DNA of 54,399 bases, taken from Defluviicoccus sp. bin129 (lineage in GTDB: Bacteria > Pseudomonadota > Alphaproteobacteria > MPNO01). The stretch lies in assembly GCA_002239065.1 (NCBI GenBank), contig MPNO01000028.1:1-54399 (forward strand), given 5' to 3'. Under the pieces are notes generated by a model that was not told where the DNA came from, did no database searches, and saw only the letters and a list, made by a program, of their open reading frames with translations. This document shows positions 40,863-49,552 of this stretch, in pieces. A program made the position numbers and the translations under genes. Position 1 is the first letter of the stretch. Every line of letters begins with the position of its first letter.

Positions 40863-41765
40863 TTGGACACCGAACTCCTACTCATCATCCTGGTCGACGG
40901 GCTGGTGTACGCCTCCTACCTGTTCATGGTCTCCGTCGGGCTGACGGTGATCTGCGGCGTGCAGAAGATCCTCAACGTCACCCACGGGTCGCTCTATGCC
41001 TTCGGCGCCTATCTGTGCGCCACGATCCTGATCGTCTATGCAGAGACGGGCTGGCCAGGCGCCGGCGCGTTCGTGATCATGGCGCTGACCGCGATCTTCC
41101 TCGGCATCGTGTTCGGCATCATCATCGAGCGCGGGCTGCTCCGGTTCCTCTACGCCGAGGACGAGCACATCATCGTGCTCGCGACCTTCGCCGCCTTCCT
41201 GATCCTGGAGGACGTGCTGCTGCTGATCTGGGGGACCAACCCCTATATCGCGGCGGAGCCGCTGGCGCTGCTCGGACAGACCGACATCGCGGATCTGCCC
41301 TTCGACAACTACAACCTCTCGATGATCCTGCTTTCCGCGCTGGTCGCCGCGGTGCTGTGGTACGGGCTGAGAAGGACCACCTTCGGCAAGATGCTGCTGG
41401 CGGTGATCTTCGACCGCGAGCTGGCCCAGTCGATGGGGATCAACGTCACCAGGGTCTTCCTGCTCACCTTCATCGTGGGCTCGTTCCTCGGCGCGCTGGG
41501 CGGCGCCTACCAGGCGCCGGCGATCTCGGTGCAGCCGGGCATCGGGGTGGAGGTCATCGTGCTCGCCTTCGCCGTCGTGGTGATTGGCGGCATGGGCTCG
41601 ATACCCGGCGCGCTGATCGGCTCGCTGGTGGTCGGCGTCGCGCGCGCCGCGGCGGTGCATCTGGAGCCGGTGCTGGAGCTGTTCGTCATCTACATGATCA
41701 TGGCGATCGTCCTGATCGTGCGGCCCCAGGGCCTGTTCGCCCCCGCCAAGCCGAGGAAGATATGA
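40863..41765 (+). CDS. Branched-chain-type ABC transporter permease (LivH-like) 1
   Basis: A 300-residue inner-membrane permease. It opens LLLIILVDGLVYASYLFMVS and has GVQKILNVTHGSLYAFGAYL, the LivH hallmark. AFAVVVIGGMGSIPGALIGS near the end is the coupling segment. The TTG at 40863 is the only in-frame start near the N terminus. The stop overlaps the next permease as ATGA. Confidence 0.92.
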   Translation: MDTELLLIILVDGLVYASYLFMVSVGLTVICGVQKILNVTHGSLYAFGAYLCATILIVYAETGWPGAGAFVIMALTAIFLGIVFGIIIERGLLRFLYAEDEHIIVLATFAAFLILEDVLLLIWGTNPYIAAEPLALLGQTDIADLPFDNYNLSMILLSALVAAVLWYGLRRTTFGKMLLAVIFDRELAQSMGINVTRVFLLTFIVGSFLGALGGAYQAPAISVQPGIGVEVIVLAFAVVVIGGMGSIPGALIGSLVVGVARAAAVHLEPVLELFVIYMIMAIVLIVRPQGLFAPAKPRKI

Positions 41766-42754
41766 CGAAGTATATGGACCGGACGGGCTGGGCCCTGACG
41801 ATCGGTCTGGTCGTCCTGATCGTCGTCAACTTTTTCATCCCCGAGTGGTTCCGCGCGATCCTGCTGCTCTCGCTGGCGCGCGGTTCGGTGGCGCTCGGTC
41901 TGCTGGTGCTGTGGCGCTGCGGGCTGATCTCCTTCGGCCACGCCCTGTTCTACGGCTTCGGCGCCTATACGGTGGCGCTGATCGTCAAGTATCTCGGCAT
42001 CACCGATGCGTTCTTCACCGTCGCCTGCGGCGTCGTCGTCGCCGGCGGGTTCGCCTGGGCGCTGGGCTTCCTGCTCAGGCGCTACCGGGGCATCTTCTTC
42101 GCGCTGCTGAACCTCGCCTTCTCGATGATCCTCTACGGCGTGCTGGCCAAGCTGGAGAGCCTGGGCTCGACCGACGGCATCAGCCTCGAACGGACGACCT
42201 ATCTGTGGTACGCGCCGGAGGGTCCCGCGAACAAGACGGCGCTGTTCTTCTTCGCGGCGATCATGACCTGGGCCGTCGCGATGGCGGTGCACCACTATCT
42301 GCGCTCGACGCTGGGCTACATGACGACGGCGGTGCGCGAGAACGAGATCCGCCTAGAATTTCTCGGCTACTCGGCCGAGCGCGCGATCCACGTCAAGTAC
42401 ACCATCTCCGGCCTGGTCGGCGGTTTCGGCGGCGCCATCGCCGCCATGACCATCGGCCATGTCGATCCCGACTCGATGGCCTACTGGCCGATCTCCGGCG
42501 ACTTTGTGTTCATCGCGATCCTCAGCGGCACCGGCAATGTCGGCGCGCCGTTCATCGGCGCGCTGCTCTACGAGCTGATCCGCACCTACGCATTCGAGCA
42601 GTTCCCCGGGATCTGGCAGCTCATCATGGGCGGGACGCTGCTGCTGATCATCATGTTCCTGCCGAACGGGCTGTGGTCCCTGGTCGACCTCTGGAAGAAG
42701 CGGCGCGCCGAGAGGGGCCGGCCCGCAGCGGCCGCCGAACGAGAGAAGGCGTAG
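41762..42754 (+). CDS. Branched-chain-type ABC transporter permease (LivM-like) 1
   Basis: A 330-residue permease with around eight hydrophobic segments. CGLISFGHALFYGFGAYTVA, RYRGIFFALLNLAFSMILYG and AVRENEIRLEFLGYSAERAI are LivM marks. ILSGTGNVGAPFIGALLYEL near the end is the usual loop before the last helices. Its basic tail ends four bases before the ATPase gene. It pairs with the LivH-like protein. Confidence 0.92.
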   Translation: MTKYMDRTGWALTIGLVVLIVVNFFIPEWFRAILLLSLARGSVALGLLVLWRCGLISFGHALFYGFGAYTVALIVKYLGITDAFFTVACGVVVAGGFAWALGFLLRRYRGIFFALLNLAFSMILYGVLAKLESLGSTDGISLERTTYLWYAPEGPANKTALFFFAAIMTWAVAMAVHHYLRSTLGYMTTAVRENEIRLEFLGYSAERAIHVKYTISGLVGGFGGAIAAMTIGHVDPDSMAYWPISGDFVFIAILSGTGNVGAPFIGALLYELIRTYAFEQFPGIWQLIMGGTLLLIIMFLPNGLWSLVDLWKKRRAERGRPAAAAEREKA

Positions 42755-42758
42755 ACCG

Positions 42759-43571
42759 ATGTCCGTGGTACTCAACGTCCAGGGTCTCGAGAAGAGCTTC
42801 GGCGCCGTCGTCGCGGCGCACAACATCAACGTGAGCATCGAGGCGGGCGAGACCGTCGGCGTGATCGGCGCCAACGGCGCCGGCAAGACCACCTTCGTCA
42901 ACATGGTGACCGGCTATCTCGAGCCGAGCGACGGCAGGATCGAGTTCATGGGCCGCGACATCCGCGGCCGCTCGGTGCGCCAGATCACCCGGCTCGGCCT
43001 GTGCCGCTCCTTCCAGGTGCCGCAGGTGTTCCTGTCGGAATCCGTGTTCGACAACCTGATGATCTCCTTCGGCATCGCCGAGCGCGACGGGCTCGGCCTG
43101 CTGGGCGCGCTGATGCGGGGCGACCGGGGCGAACGGGTGGACCAGCACCTGCTGCGCTATCAGATCGCCGACTACCGCAACGTCGCGGCGTCGGCCCTGC
43201 CGCAGGGCGTGCGCAAGCTGCTCGACATCGCCATGGCGACGGTGCGCAAGCCCAAGCTCCTGATGCTCGACGAGCCGACCAGCGGGATCAGCGTCGAGGA
43301 GAAGTTCGGCATCATGGACATATTGATGCAGGCGCTGAAGGAGGAGGAGACCACGGTCCTGTTCATCGAGCACGACATGGAGATCGTCGAGCGCTATGTC
43401 TCGCGGGTGCTCGCCTTCTCGCAGGGCGAGATCATCTGCGACGCGCCGACCGAACAGGCGATGGTCGATCCGCTGGTGCAGGAATTCGTCATCGGCAAGG
43501 AATACCACCGCGCGCGCGCCGGCAACGGGAGCGGGAACGGAGCCAGCGAGGGGGAGGCCGGCCGATGCTGA
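42759..43571 (+). CDS. ABC transporter ATP-binding protein (LivG-like) 1
   Basis: A 270-residue ATPase. Walker A is IGANGAGKTTFVNMVTGYLE and Walker B LLMLDEPTSGISVEEKF, with the switch His in VLFIEHDMEIV. The ABC signature is degenerate: where LSGGQ is expected it reads ALPQGVRKLLDIAMATV. The paralogue at 47596 shows the same change. The C-terminal tail is glycine-rich (NGSGNGASEGEAG). The stop overlaps the next ATPase start. Confidence 0.92.
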   Translation: MSVVLNVQGLEKSFGAVVAAHNINVSIEAGETVGVIGANGAGKTTFVNMVTGYLEPSDGRIEFMGRDIRGRSVRQITRLGLCRSFQVPQVFLSESVFDNLMISFGIAERDGLGLLGALMRGDRGERVDQHLLRYQIADYRNVAASALPQGVRKLLDIAMATVRKPKLLMLDEPTSGISVEEKFGIMDILMQALKEEETTVLFIEHDMEIVERYVSRVLAFSQGEIICDAPTEQAMVDPLVQEFVIGKEYHRARAGNGSGNGASEGEAGRC

Positions 43572-44209
43572 CCGTCACGGATATGGATGTCAGCATCGGC
43601 GCCACCGAGATCCTGCGCGGCGTGAACCTCACCGTCCCGTCGGGTTCGATGTGCGGGCTGATCGGCCGCAACGGTGCCGGCAAGACGACGGTGATGCGCG
43701 CGATCATGGGCGCGCTCAAGCTGCACAAGGGGTCGATCCAGTTCGAGCATCTCGATCTCGGCGCGTCGCACGCCTATCGCCGCGCCCATCTCGGGATCGG
43801 CTTCATGCCGGAGGACCGCCGCCTGGTGCCCGAGCTCACGGCGGAAGAGAACATCATGCTGCCGGTGTGGTCGACCCGGTCGGAAGGCGCCGCCGAGCGC
43901 CTGCAATGGATCTACGGGCTGATGCCGGAGGTCGAGGAGTTCCGCAGCCGCGGCGCCACGACGCTGTCCGGCGGGCAGCAGAAATTCGTCGCCTTCGCGC
44001 GCGCCATCATGTGCGGCACCAAGCTGCTGCTGCTCGACGAGCCGAGCGAGGGCATCGCGCCGGTCTTCGCCCAGCGCATGGTCGAGATCCTGGGCAACCT
44101 GAAGGCGGAGGGCGAATCGGTGCTGGTCGCCGAATCGAACGACGTCCACATCGCCCCCCTGCTCGACGACATCTTCATCATCGAACGCGGCAGCATCGTC
44201 CCGCACTGA
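43565..44209 (+). CDS. ABC transporter ATP-binding protein (LivF-like) 1
   Basis: A 214-residue ATPase: Walker A IGRNGAGKTTVMRAIMGALK, GFMPEDRRLVPELTAEENIM, a normal signature TTLSGGQQKFVAFARAI, and Walker B KLLLLDEPSEGIAPVFAQRM. The usual VEQN switch region reads VAESNDVHI. It completes the first importer, heterodimerising with the LivG-like ATPase. Confidence 0.92.
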   Translation: MLTVTDMDVSIGATEILRGVNLTVPSGSMCGLIGRNGAGKTTVMRAIMGALKLHKGSIQFEHLDLGASHAYRRAHLGIGFMPEDRRLVPELTAEENIMLPVWSTRSEGAAERLQWIYGLMPEVEEFRSRGATTLSGGQQKFVAFARAIMCGTKLLLLDEPSEGIAPVFAQRMVEILGNLKAEGESVLVAESNDVHIAPLLDDIFIIERGSIVPH

Positions 44210-44362
44210 GCGCGGCCCGTCCGCGGGCGCTTCCGGTGCGGGCCGGTTTGTGCTAGCGTTTCGGCCGGTTTAGGAAAAACCGTCCGCGAACGGCCGCGAA
44301 CAACGCCAAGCAACAACAGTAAGCAACGGCCTCGCGGAACCCTACCGAAAGGGAGGCCGGTC

Positions 44363-45634
44363 ATGCGGAAAATCTCGACATCTGGAATTCTCTCCTTCGC
44401 GCTCGGCGCGCTTGCCGCCGGGGCGATGGCGTTCGGTGCGGCTGCGGCGCCGCCGAAGGGGGCGCCGAAAGCGCTCAAGGTGGCGTTCGTCGACTTCTTC
44501 TCCGGCGGCGCCGCGGTGTTCGGCGTGTCCGGCAAGGGGACGTCGGAGTGGGTGGTCGCCAAGTGGAACAAGGAGGGCGGCATCGGCGGCGTTCCGATCG
44601 ACCTGGTGCTGGTCGACGAGGGCGGCGGGCCGAAGAAGCAGGTCTCCGAGCTGCGCCGCCTGGTGCTCGACGAGAAGGTCGACGCCGTGGTCGGCTATAC
44701 CTCGAGCGGCAACTGCCTGGCCATCGCGCCGGTGGCCGAGGAGCTCAAGGTGCTGACCGTGGTGCATGTCTGCGGGACCCACCGCCTCACCGAGGACAAC
44801 AAGCTCAAATACGTCTTCCGGACGGCTTCCAACCAGGCCGCCGACAGCGTCTCGCTCGCGCGCTACGTGCTCTCGGTCAAGCCCGACCTCAAGACCATCG
44901 CCGGCGCCAACGAGGACTATGCCTGGGGCCGCGATTCCTGGGAGGCGTTCAAGATCGCGATCCAGCGCCTCAAGCCCGACGTCAAGGTGGTCGCCGAGCT
45001 GTGGACCAAGTTCCAGGCCGGCGAGTACTCGGCGGAGATCTCCCGCCTGCTGGCGGCGCGGCCCGACGCGATCCATTCCAGCTTCTGGGGCGGCGGGCTG
45101 ATCACCTTCATCAAGCAGGCGGGGCCGCGCGGGCTGTTCGACCAGAGCCTGGTCGCGCTCAGCACGGGCGAGCAGGTGCTGCAGAATGTCGGCAAGTCGA
45201 TGCCCGACGGGGTGATCGCCGCGCCGCGCGCGACCGCCGGGTTCTTCGCCCTCGAGGGCGCCCCGGGGCACAAGGCGTTCGTCGAGGCGATCTACAAGCA
45301 CAACAAGCGCTACCCCGACTATCCCGCCTACCGCACCTACCAGGCGTGGGCCGGGTTGAAGGGCGCCTACGAGAAGGCGATCGCGGATGCCGGGCGGTGG
45401 CCGACCACCGAGGAGGTCATCAAGGCGTTCGAAGGGCTGAGCTGGGAGACGCCCAGCGGCACCGTCGCCATGCGGTCCGACCACCAGGCGGTGCATGGCG
45501 GGCTGGTCGGGGTGACCAAGTTCTCCAAGGAGCACGGCTTCGCGATCCTCGAGAACATCGTCCACCACAAGGCGGAGGACATCAACCCGCCGCTCGGCAC
45601 CAAGACCCTCGACTGGGTGCGGGCAATAAAGTAG
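44363..45634 (+). CDS. Branched-chain-type ABC transporter substrate-binding protein 2
   Basis: A 423-residue periplasmic binding protein. Signal peptide GILSFALGALAAGAMAFGAA. It shares with protein 1 the blocks VVGYTSSGNCLAIAPVAEEL, VCGTHR, NEDYAWGRDSWEAFKIAIQR and AIHSSFWGGGLITFIKQAGP, so they are paralogues, but the N-terminal VAFVDFFSGGAAVFGVSGKG and the C terminus differ. The ligand probably differs too. A 153-base gap before it, with GGGAGG ahead of the ATG, may hold its own promoter. Confidence 0.9.
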   Translation: MRKISTSGILSFALGALAAGAMAFGAAAAPPKGAPKALKVAFVDFFSGGAAVFGVSGKGTSEWVVAKWNKEGGIGGVPIDLVLVDEGGGPKKQVSELRRLVLDEKVDAVVGYTSSGNCLAIAPVAEELKVLTVVHVCGTHRLTEDNKLKYVFRTASNQAADSVSLARYVLSVKPDLKTIAGANEDYAWGRDSWEAFKIAIQRLKPDVKVVAELWTKFQAGEYSAEISRLLAARPDAIHSSFWGGGLITFIKQAGPRGLFDQSLVALSTGEQVLQNVGKSMPDGVIAAPRATAGFFALEGAPGHKAFVEAIYKHNKRYPDYPAYRTYQAWAGLKGAYEKAIADAGRWPTTEEVIKAFEGLSWETPSGTVAMRSDHQAVHGGLVGVTKFSKEHGFAILENIVHHKAEDINPPLGTKTLDWVRAIK

Positions 45635-45664
45635 CCGGCCGAATCGCGGCCGGGCGAACGGATG

Positions 45665-45691
45665 CGCGAGGGGGGAGCGTCCCCCCTCGCG
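45665..45691 (+). promoter_or_regulatory. Perfect intergenic hairpin after binding protein 2
   Basis: CGCGAGGGGGGA-GCG-TCCCCCCTCGCG is a perfect 12-bp stem with a 3-base loop, 30 bases after the stop, with no T run following. It occupies the same place as the hairpin after binding protein 1. Confidence 0.6.
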
Positions 45692-45741
45692 ACCCCGCGC
45701 GGACGGCCGTTCCGGTGTAGGCAGCAGGGGTCCGGCGCGGG

Positions 45742-46638
45742 ATGAACCTTCTCACCATCATCTTTTTCGACGCGATCAACTACGCCGCGACGCTGTTCCT
45801 GCTGTCGGTCGGGCTGACCGTGGTGTTCGGCGTCATGCGGATCCTCAACGTCTCGCATGGCGGCATCTACGCGCTCGGCGCCTATATGGGCACCTGGCTG
45901 GCGCTCTGGGTGCTGGAGGTCGACCTGCCCCCGGTGCTCACCTATCTGATGCTGCTGCTGGGCGCGCTGATCGTGGGCTTCCTGCTCGGGCCGATCATCG
46001 AGCGCCTGCTGTTGCGCCGGATCTACGGCAGCGACATGCATATCCAGCTGCTGCTGACCTTCTCGATCCTGCTGATTCTCGATGACGGCATGAAGCTGAT
46101 CTGGGGGATGGAGCCGCTGTTCATCTCGGAGCCCTATTCGATGCTGGGCCGGTTCAAGGTGGGCGGGATCATCTACCCCTGGTACGACTTCGTCCTGGTC
46201 GGGGTCGCGGTGGTGTTCGGCGCCGCGCTGGTCTGGATGGTGCGGGCGACGCGCTTCGGCAAGCTGGTCATCGCGGTGATCGCCGACCGCGAGGTGAGCC
46301 AGGCCATCGGCATCAACGTCAACCTGATCTTCACCGTCGCGTTCACCGTGGGCGCGCTGGCCGCGGCGCTCGGCGGCGCCTTCGTCGCGCCCAAGATCGC
46401 CGTCGTCCCGCAATTCGCGCTGGAGGTCGTGGTGCTCGCCTTCGCGGTGATCGCCATCGGCGGCATGGGGAGCATCGAGGGCGCGGCGATCGGCGCCATC
46501 GTGGTCAGCTTCGCGCGCGCGCTGGCGATCCATCTCGCGCCCGAGGTCGAGCTCATGGCGGTCTACCTGATCATGATCCTGGTGCTGGTGGTCCGGCCCC
46601 AGGGGCTCTTCGGCGAAGTGGAGCTCCGACGGATATGA
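45742..46638 (+). CDS. Branched-chain-type ABC transporter permease (LivH-like) 2
   Basis: A 298-residue permease: LLTIIFFDAINYAATLFLLS, GVMRILNVSHGGIYALGAYM, and AFAVIAIGGMGSIEGAAIGA. The layout matches the LivH-like permease at 40863. The stop overlaps the next start as ATGATG. Confidence 0.92.
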   Translation: MNLLTIIFFDAINYAATLFLLSVGLTVVFGVMRILNVSHGGIYALGAYMGTWLALWVLEVDLPPVLTYLMLLLGALIVGFLLGPIIERLLLRRIYGSDMHIQLLLTFSILLILDDGMKLIWGMEPLFISEPYSMLGRFKVGGIIYPWYDFVLVGVAVVFGAALVWMVRATRFGKLVIAVIADREVSQAIGINVNLIFTVAFTVGALAAALGGAFVAPKIAVVPQFALEVVVLAFAVIAIGGMGSIEGAAIGAIVVSFARALAIHLAPEVELMAVYLIMILVLVVRPQGLFGEVELRRI

Positions 46639-47603
46639 TGAACTGGAGAGCCCTGCCGCGCGCCGGGGTGGCCGCCGCCGCCCTGCTGATCGTGGTGCCG
46701 CCCTTCCTGCCCGGCTGGATCCTGTTCGTGCTCACCAAGGCGATGTTCATGTTCATCGCGGTGATGGGCGTCTCGGTCCTGCTGCGCGGCGGGCTGCTCA
46801 CCTTCGGCCACGCGCTCTACTACGCGACCGGCGCCTATGCGGTCGGGTTCTGCGTCAAGTGGCTGGGCGTCCGGGAGCTGATCTTCCTGATCCCGCTCGG
46901 GGCGCTCGCGGGCTTCATCATGGCCGCGCTGGTCGGGGTCGTCATGGCGCGCTACCGCGAAGTCTTCTTCGCCATGCTGAACCTCGCCTTCTCGATGATG
47001 CTGTTCGGCGCCCTGCTCAAGCTCTACTGGGTCACCGGCGGCACCGACGGGCTGGCGATCGGCACCGCGACGCTGGCCGGGATCAGGCTGACGGGCGATT
47101 CCTTCGGCTACTACTATTTCTCGCTCGCCATGGTGGGCATCGTCACCCTGGTAGTCTATCGGTTCATGGCCTCGCCCGCCGGGTATTTCCTGCGCGCCAT
47201 GTACGACAACGAGATCCGCATCGAATATTCCGGCGTCGCGGTTCGCCAGGTGGTCTACCGGACCTATCTGCTGGCCGGCACGCTGGGCGGGGTCGCCGGC
47301 GTGCTGGCCGCCTTCACCATCGGCCATATCGTCCCCGAGGACGCGTTCTGGATCCAGTCGGGCGAGTTCGTCTTCGTCGCGCTGCTGGGCGGGTTCGGCG
47401 GCGTGCCCGGGCCGATGCTGGGCGCGCTGGTCTTCGAGTTCCTGCAGACCTACGCGTCGAAATACTTCCCGCTCGCCTGGCAGATGATGATGGGCATCAT
47501 CATGCTGCTGATCATCCTGTTCCAGCCGGGCGGGCTGTGGGCGATCTACCAGCGGATCGAGGCGCGGCTCACCGGCAAGGACAGGGGGGGCGACCATCAC
47601 TGA
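46635..47603 (+). CDS. Branched-chain-type ABC transporter permease (LivM-like) 2
   Basis: A 322-residue permease: GGLLTFGHALYYATGAYAVG, RYREVFFAMLNLAFSMMLFG, MYDNEIRIEYSGVAVRQVVY and LLGGFGGVPGPMLGALVFEF. It corresponds to 41762. A run of seven G at 47584-47590 near its end acts as a strong ribosome-binding site for the next gene. Its stop overlaps the annotated start region of that gene. Confidence 0.92.
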   Translation: MMNWRALPRAGVAAAALLIVVPPFLPGWILFVLTKAMFMFIAVMGVSVLLRGGLLTFGHALYYATGAYAVGFCVKWLGVRELIFLIPLGALAGFIMAALVGVVMARYREVFFAMLNLAFSMMLFGALLKLYWVTGGTDGLAIGTATLAGIRLTGDSFGYYYFSLAMVGIVTLVVYRFMASPAGYFLRAMYDNEIRIEYSGVAVRQVVYRTYLLAGTLGGVAGVLAAFTIGHIVPEDAFWIQSGEFVFVALLGGFGGVPGPMLGALVFEFLQTYASKYFPLAWQMMMGIIMLLIILFQPGGLWAIYQRIEARLTGKDRGGDHH

Positions 47604-48351
47604 TACCACCCCCATCCTGCAGACCGTCGGGATCAACCGCTCGTTCGGCGCGGTGATCGCCGCCGACGACCTCAATATCGAGGTCGCGAACGGCGAGCTG
47701 GTCGGAATCGTCGGCGCCAACGGGTCCGGCAAGACGACCTTCCTCAACCTGATCACCGGCTATCTCAGGCCGGAGAGCGGCCGCATCCTGGTGATGGGGC
47801 AGGACACCACCGATCTGGCGCCGCGCGAGCTCGCCAAGCGGGGCGTCGCGCGCTCGTTCCAGATCCCGCAGCTCTACACCAACATGACGGTGCTGGAGGG
47901 CGTGCTGCTGTCGCTCGCCGCCTCGTCGGGCGAGTCGAGCAATTTCTGGCGGCCGCTGCACCGCGATCCGTGGCAAGCCGAGGCGTGGGAGATGCTCGAC
48001 CGGTTCGGCCTCGAACCCTACGCCAACCGGCCGGTCAGCGAGCTCCCGGAGGGCGGGCGCAAGCTCCTGGACATCGCGCTCTCCTTCGCCCTCAAGCCGA
48101 CGCTGCTGGTGATGGACGAGCCGACCAGCGGGGTCAGCATCGAGGACAAGTTCCAGGTCATGGACACGCTGGTGGGGGTGCTCAGGGAGGGCGACATCAC
48201 GACCATCTTCGTCGAGCACGACATGGACGTCGTCCAGCGCTACGGCAAGCGGGTGCTGGTCTTCGACACCGGACGGGTGGTCGCCGACGGCGAGCCGGAG
48301 AGCGTGCTGGCCCAGCCCGAGGTCAGGCGGGCCGTGCTGGGGCACGAATGA
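47596..48351 (+). CDS. ABC transporter ATP-binding protein (LivG-like) 2, apparent ATC start
   Basis: A 251-residue ATPase. Walker A is IVGANGSGKTTFLNLITGYL, Walker B LLVMDEPTSGVSIEDKF and the switch His is in IFVEHDMDVV. The signature is degenerate (ELPEGGRKLLDIAL). The natural N terminus, TDTTPILQTVGINRSFGAV, has no ATG, GTG or TTG ahead of it in frame. The codon at the expected methionine is ATC (47596), with a purine-rich AGGGGGGGC just upstream. The next canonical start, a GTG at 47653, would remove the first strand of the fold. Either a rare ATC start or a base error is implied. Confidence 0.88.
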   Translation: MTDTTPILQTVGINRSFGAVIAADDLNIEVANGELVGIVGANGSGKTTFLNLITGYLRPESGRILVMGQDTTDLAPRELAKRGVARSFQIPQLYTNMTVLEGVLLSLAASSGESSNFWRPLHRDPWQAEAWEMLDRFGLEPYANRPVSELPEGGRKLLDIALSFALKPTLLVMDEPTSGVSIEDKFQVMDTLVGVLREGDITTIFVEHDMDVVQRYGKRVLVFDTGRVVADGEPESVLAQPEVRRAVLGHE

Positions 48352-48352
48352 C

Positions 48353-49003
48353 ATGCTGACGCTCGGCGACATCAGGGTGACCATCAAGACCTTCGTGATC
48401 CTGCGCGGGATCAGCCTCGACATCCCGGCAGGCGGCATGGTCGCGCTGGTGGGCCGCAACGGCGCCGGCAAGACGACCACGCTGAAGAGCGTCATGGGGC
48501 TGGTGCCGGTGGTCGGCGGCAGCATCGATCTCGACGGCGAGAACCTGCTCGACGTGCCGGGGCACCAGCGCGCCCAGCGCGGCATCGGCTACATGCCCGA
48601 GGACCGCCGGCTGATCGGCTCGCTGACGGTCGAGGACAACATCCTGCTGCCCGCCTGGGCGGCCAGGATGGAGAACCCCGAGGAGCGGCTGCGCTACATC
48701 TACGACCGGATGCCCGACCTCGCGCCGCTGGTGAGCCGCCGCGCCTCGATGCTGAGCGGCGGGCAGCAGAAGATGGCGGCGCTCGCCCGTTCGCTGATGA
48801 GCGGCACCAAGCTGCTTCTGCTCGACGAGCCGTTCGAGGGCCTGTCGCCCGGCCTCGGCGACAAGCTGGGCGAGACCATCCGCCAGCTCCAGCAGGACGG
48901 GCTCACCGTGCTGATCGCCGAATCGGACGACAAGCGCGTCGAGTTCGTGCAGCAATCCTACATGATCGAACGCGGCCAGAACGTCGACCGGCCCGACGGC
49001 TGA
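48353..49003 (+). CDS. ABC transporter ATP-binding protein (LivF-like) 2
   Basis: A 216-residue ATPase: Walker A VGRNGAGKTTTLKSVMGLVP, GYMPEDRRLIGSLTVEDNIL, normal signature SMLSGGQQKMAALARSLM, and Walker B KLLLLDEPFEGLSPGLGDKL. The switch region reads IAESDDKRVEF. It starts one base after the preceding stop and completes the second importer. Confidence 0.92.
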   Translation: MLTLGDIRVTIKTFVILRGISLDIPAGGMVALVGRNGAGKTTTLKSVMGLVPVVGGSIDLDGENLLDVPGHQRAQRGIGYMPEDRRLIGSLTVEDNILLPAWAARMENPEERLRYIYDRMPDLAPLVSRRASMLSGGQQKMAALARSLMSGTKLLLLDEPFEGLSPGLGDKLGETIRQLQQDGLTVLIAESDDKRVEFVQQSYMIERGQNVDRPDG

Positions 49004-49039
49004 CGCGGCCGGCGCGGCGCGCTTCGGCGGCCTCCCCCT

Positions 49040-49285
49040 CGTCATTTCGACGGACCCCGGACCTGATCCGGGGCGTGGCCGTGCGGCAGCACGGCGGTCA
49101 CCCCCTCTCGTCATTTCGACGGACCCCGGACTTGATCCGGGGCGTGGCCGTGCGGAGCACGGCGGTCACCCCCCTCGTCATTTCGACCGGAGCCGTGCGG
49201 AGCACGGCGTAGTGGAGAAACCTCGTCCCCATGGGGCTGGGAGGTTTCTCCACTGCGCGCCTTCGGCGCTCCGGTCGAAATGACG
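49040..49285. repeat. Hairpin-forming intergenic repeat block, locus 2
   Basis: Same family as 38441-38848. CGTCATTTCG begins at 49040, 49109 and 49176, and the complementary CGAAATGACG ends at 49285. The arm 49176-49193 pairs perfectly with 49268-49285, and AGTGGAGAAACCTC at 49211-49224 pairs with 49241-49254. The 549-base gap from 49004 to 49552 holds this, the GANTC cluster and small inverted repeats, but no convincing gene. Confidence 0.85.
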
Positions 49286-49360
49286 GGGGGAGGTTGCCCA
49301 TGGGGCAGGGAGGTTTCTCCATTCCGCGCCTCCGGCGCTTGTAGCCGCGCGAAATTCTTG

Positions 49361-49429
49361 GAGTCGGAGTCGAAACGCTGGAGTCGCGGGCGTTCGTTCG
49401 GGGCTGTAGCGAGTCGATTCGATGGAGTC
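49361..49429. promoter_or_regulatory. Cluster of six GANTC sites
   Basis: GAGTC occurs at 49361, 49367, 49381, 49411 and 49425, and GATTC at 49416. GANTC is the site of the CcrM methyltransferase of alphaproteobacteria. Such density in 69 bases is striking in GC-rich DNA. Whether it is methylated or regulatory is unknown. Confidence 0.55.
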
Positions 49430-49452
49430 GCGCGGCCGGGCAAGCGACCTTA

Positions 49453-49499
49453 AACGGCCCTTGCCGGGCCATGCAATGGCCGTTCAACGCCCGTTGCAT
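49453..49499. repeat. Overlapping short inverted repeats before gene 49553
   Basis: AACGGCC (49453-49459) pairs with GGCCGTT (49478-49484), and ATGCAA (49471-49476) pairs with TTGCAT (49494-49499). They lie between the GANTC cluster and the start of the phage-side gene and could be an operator. Confidence 0.35.
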
Positions 49500-49552
49500 C
49501 GCCGCTTCCGGGCGCGCTAAATGGGCCATCCGCAACCCGGAGAGCGGCTCTC

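Noticed and set aside
49098..49535. 145-residue minus-strand frame over the second repeat block
   Set aside because: It reads through the hairpin repeat and the GANTC cluster; composition and lack of any domain argue against a gene.
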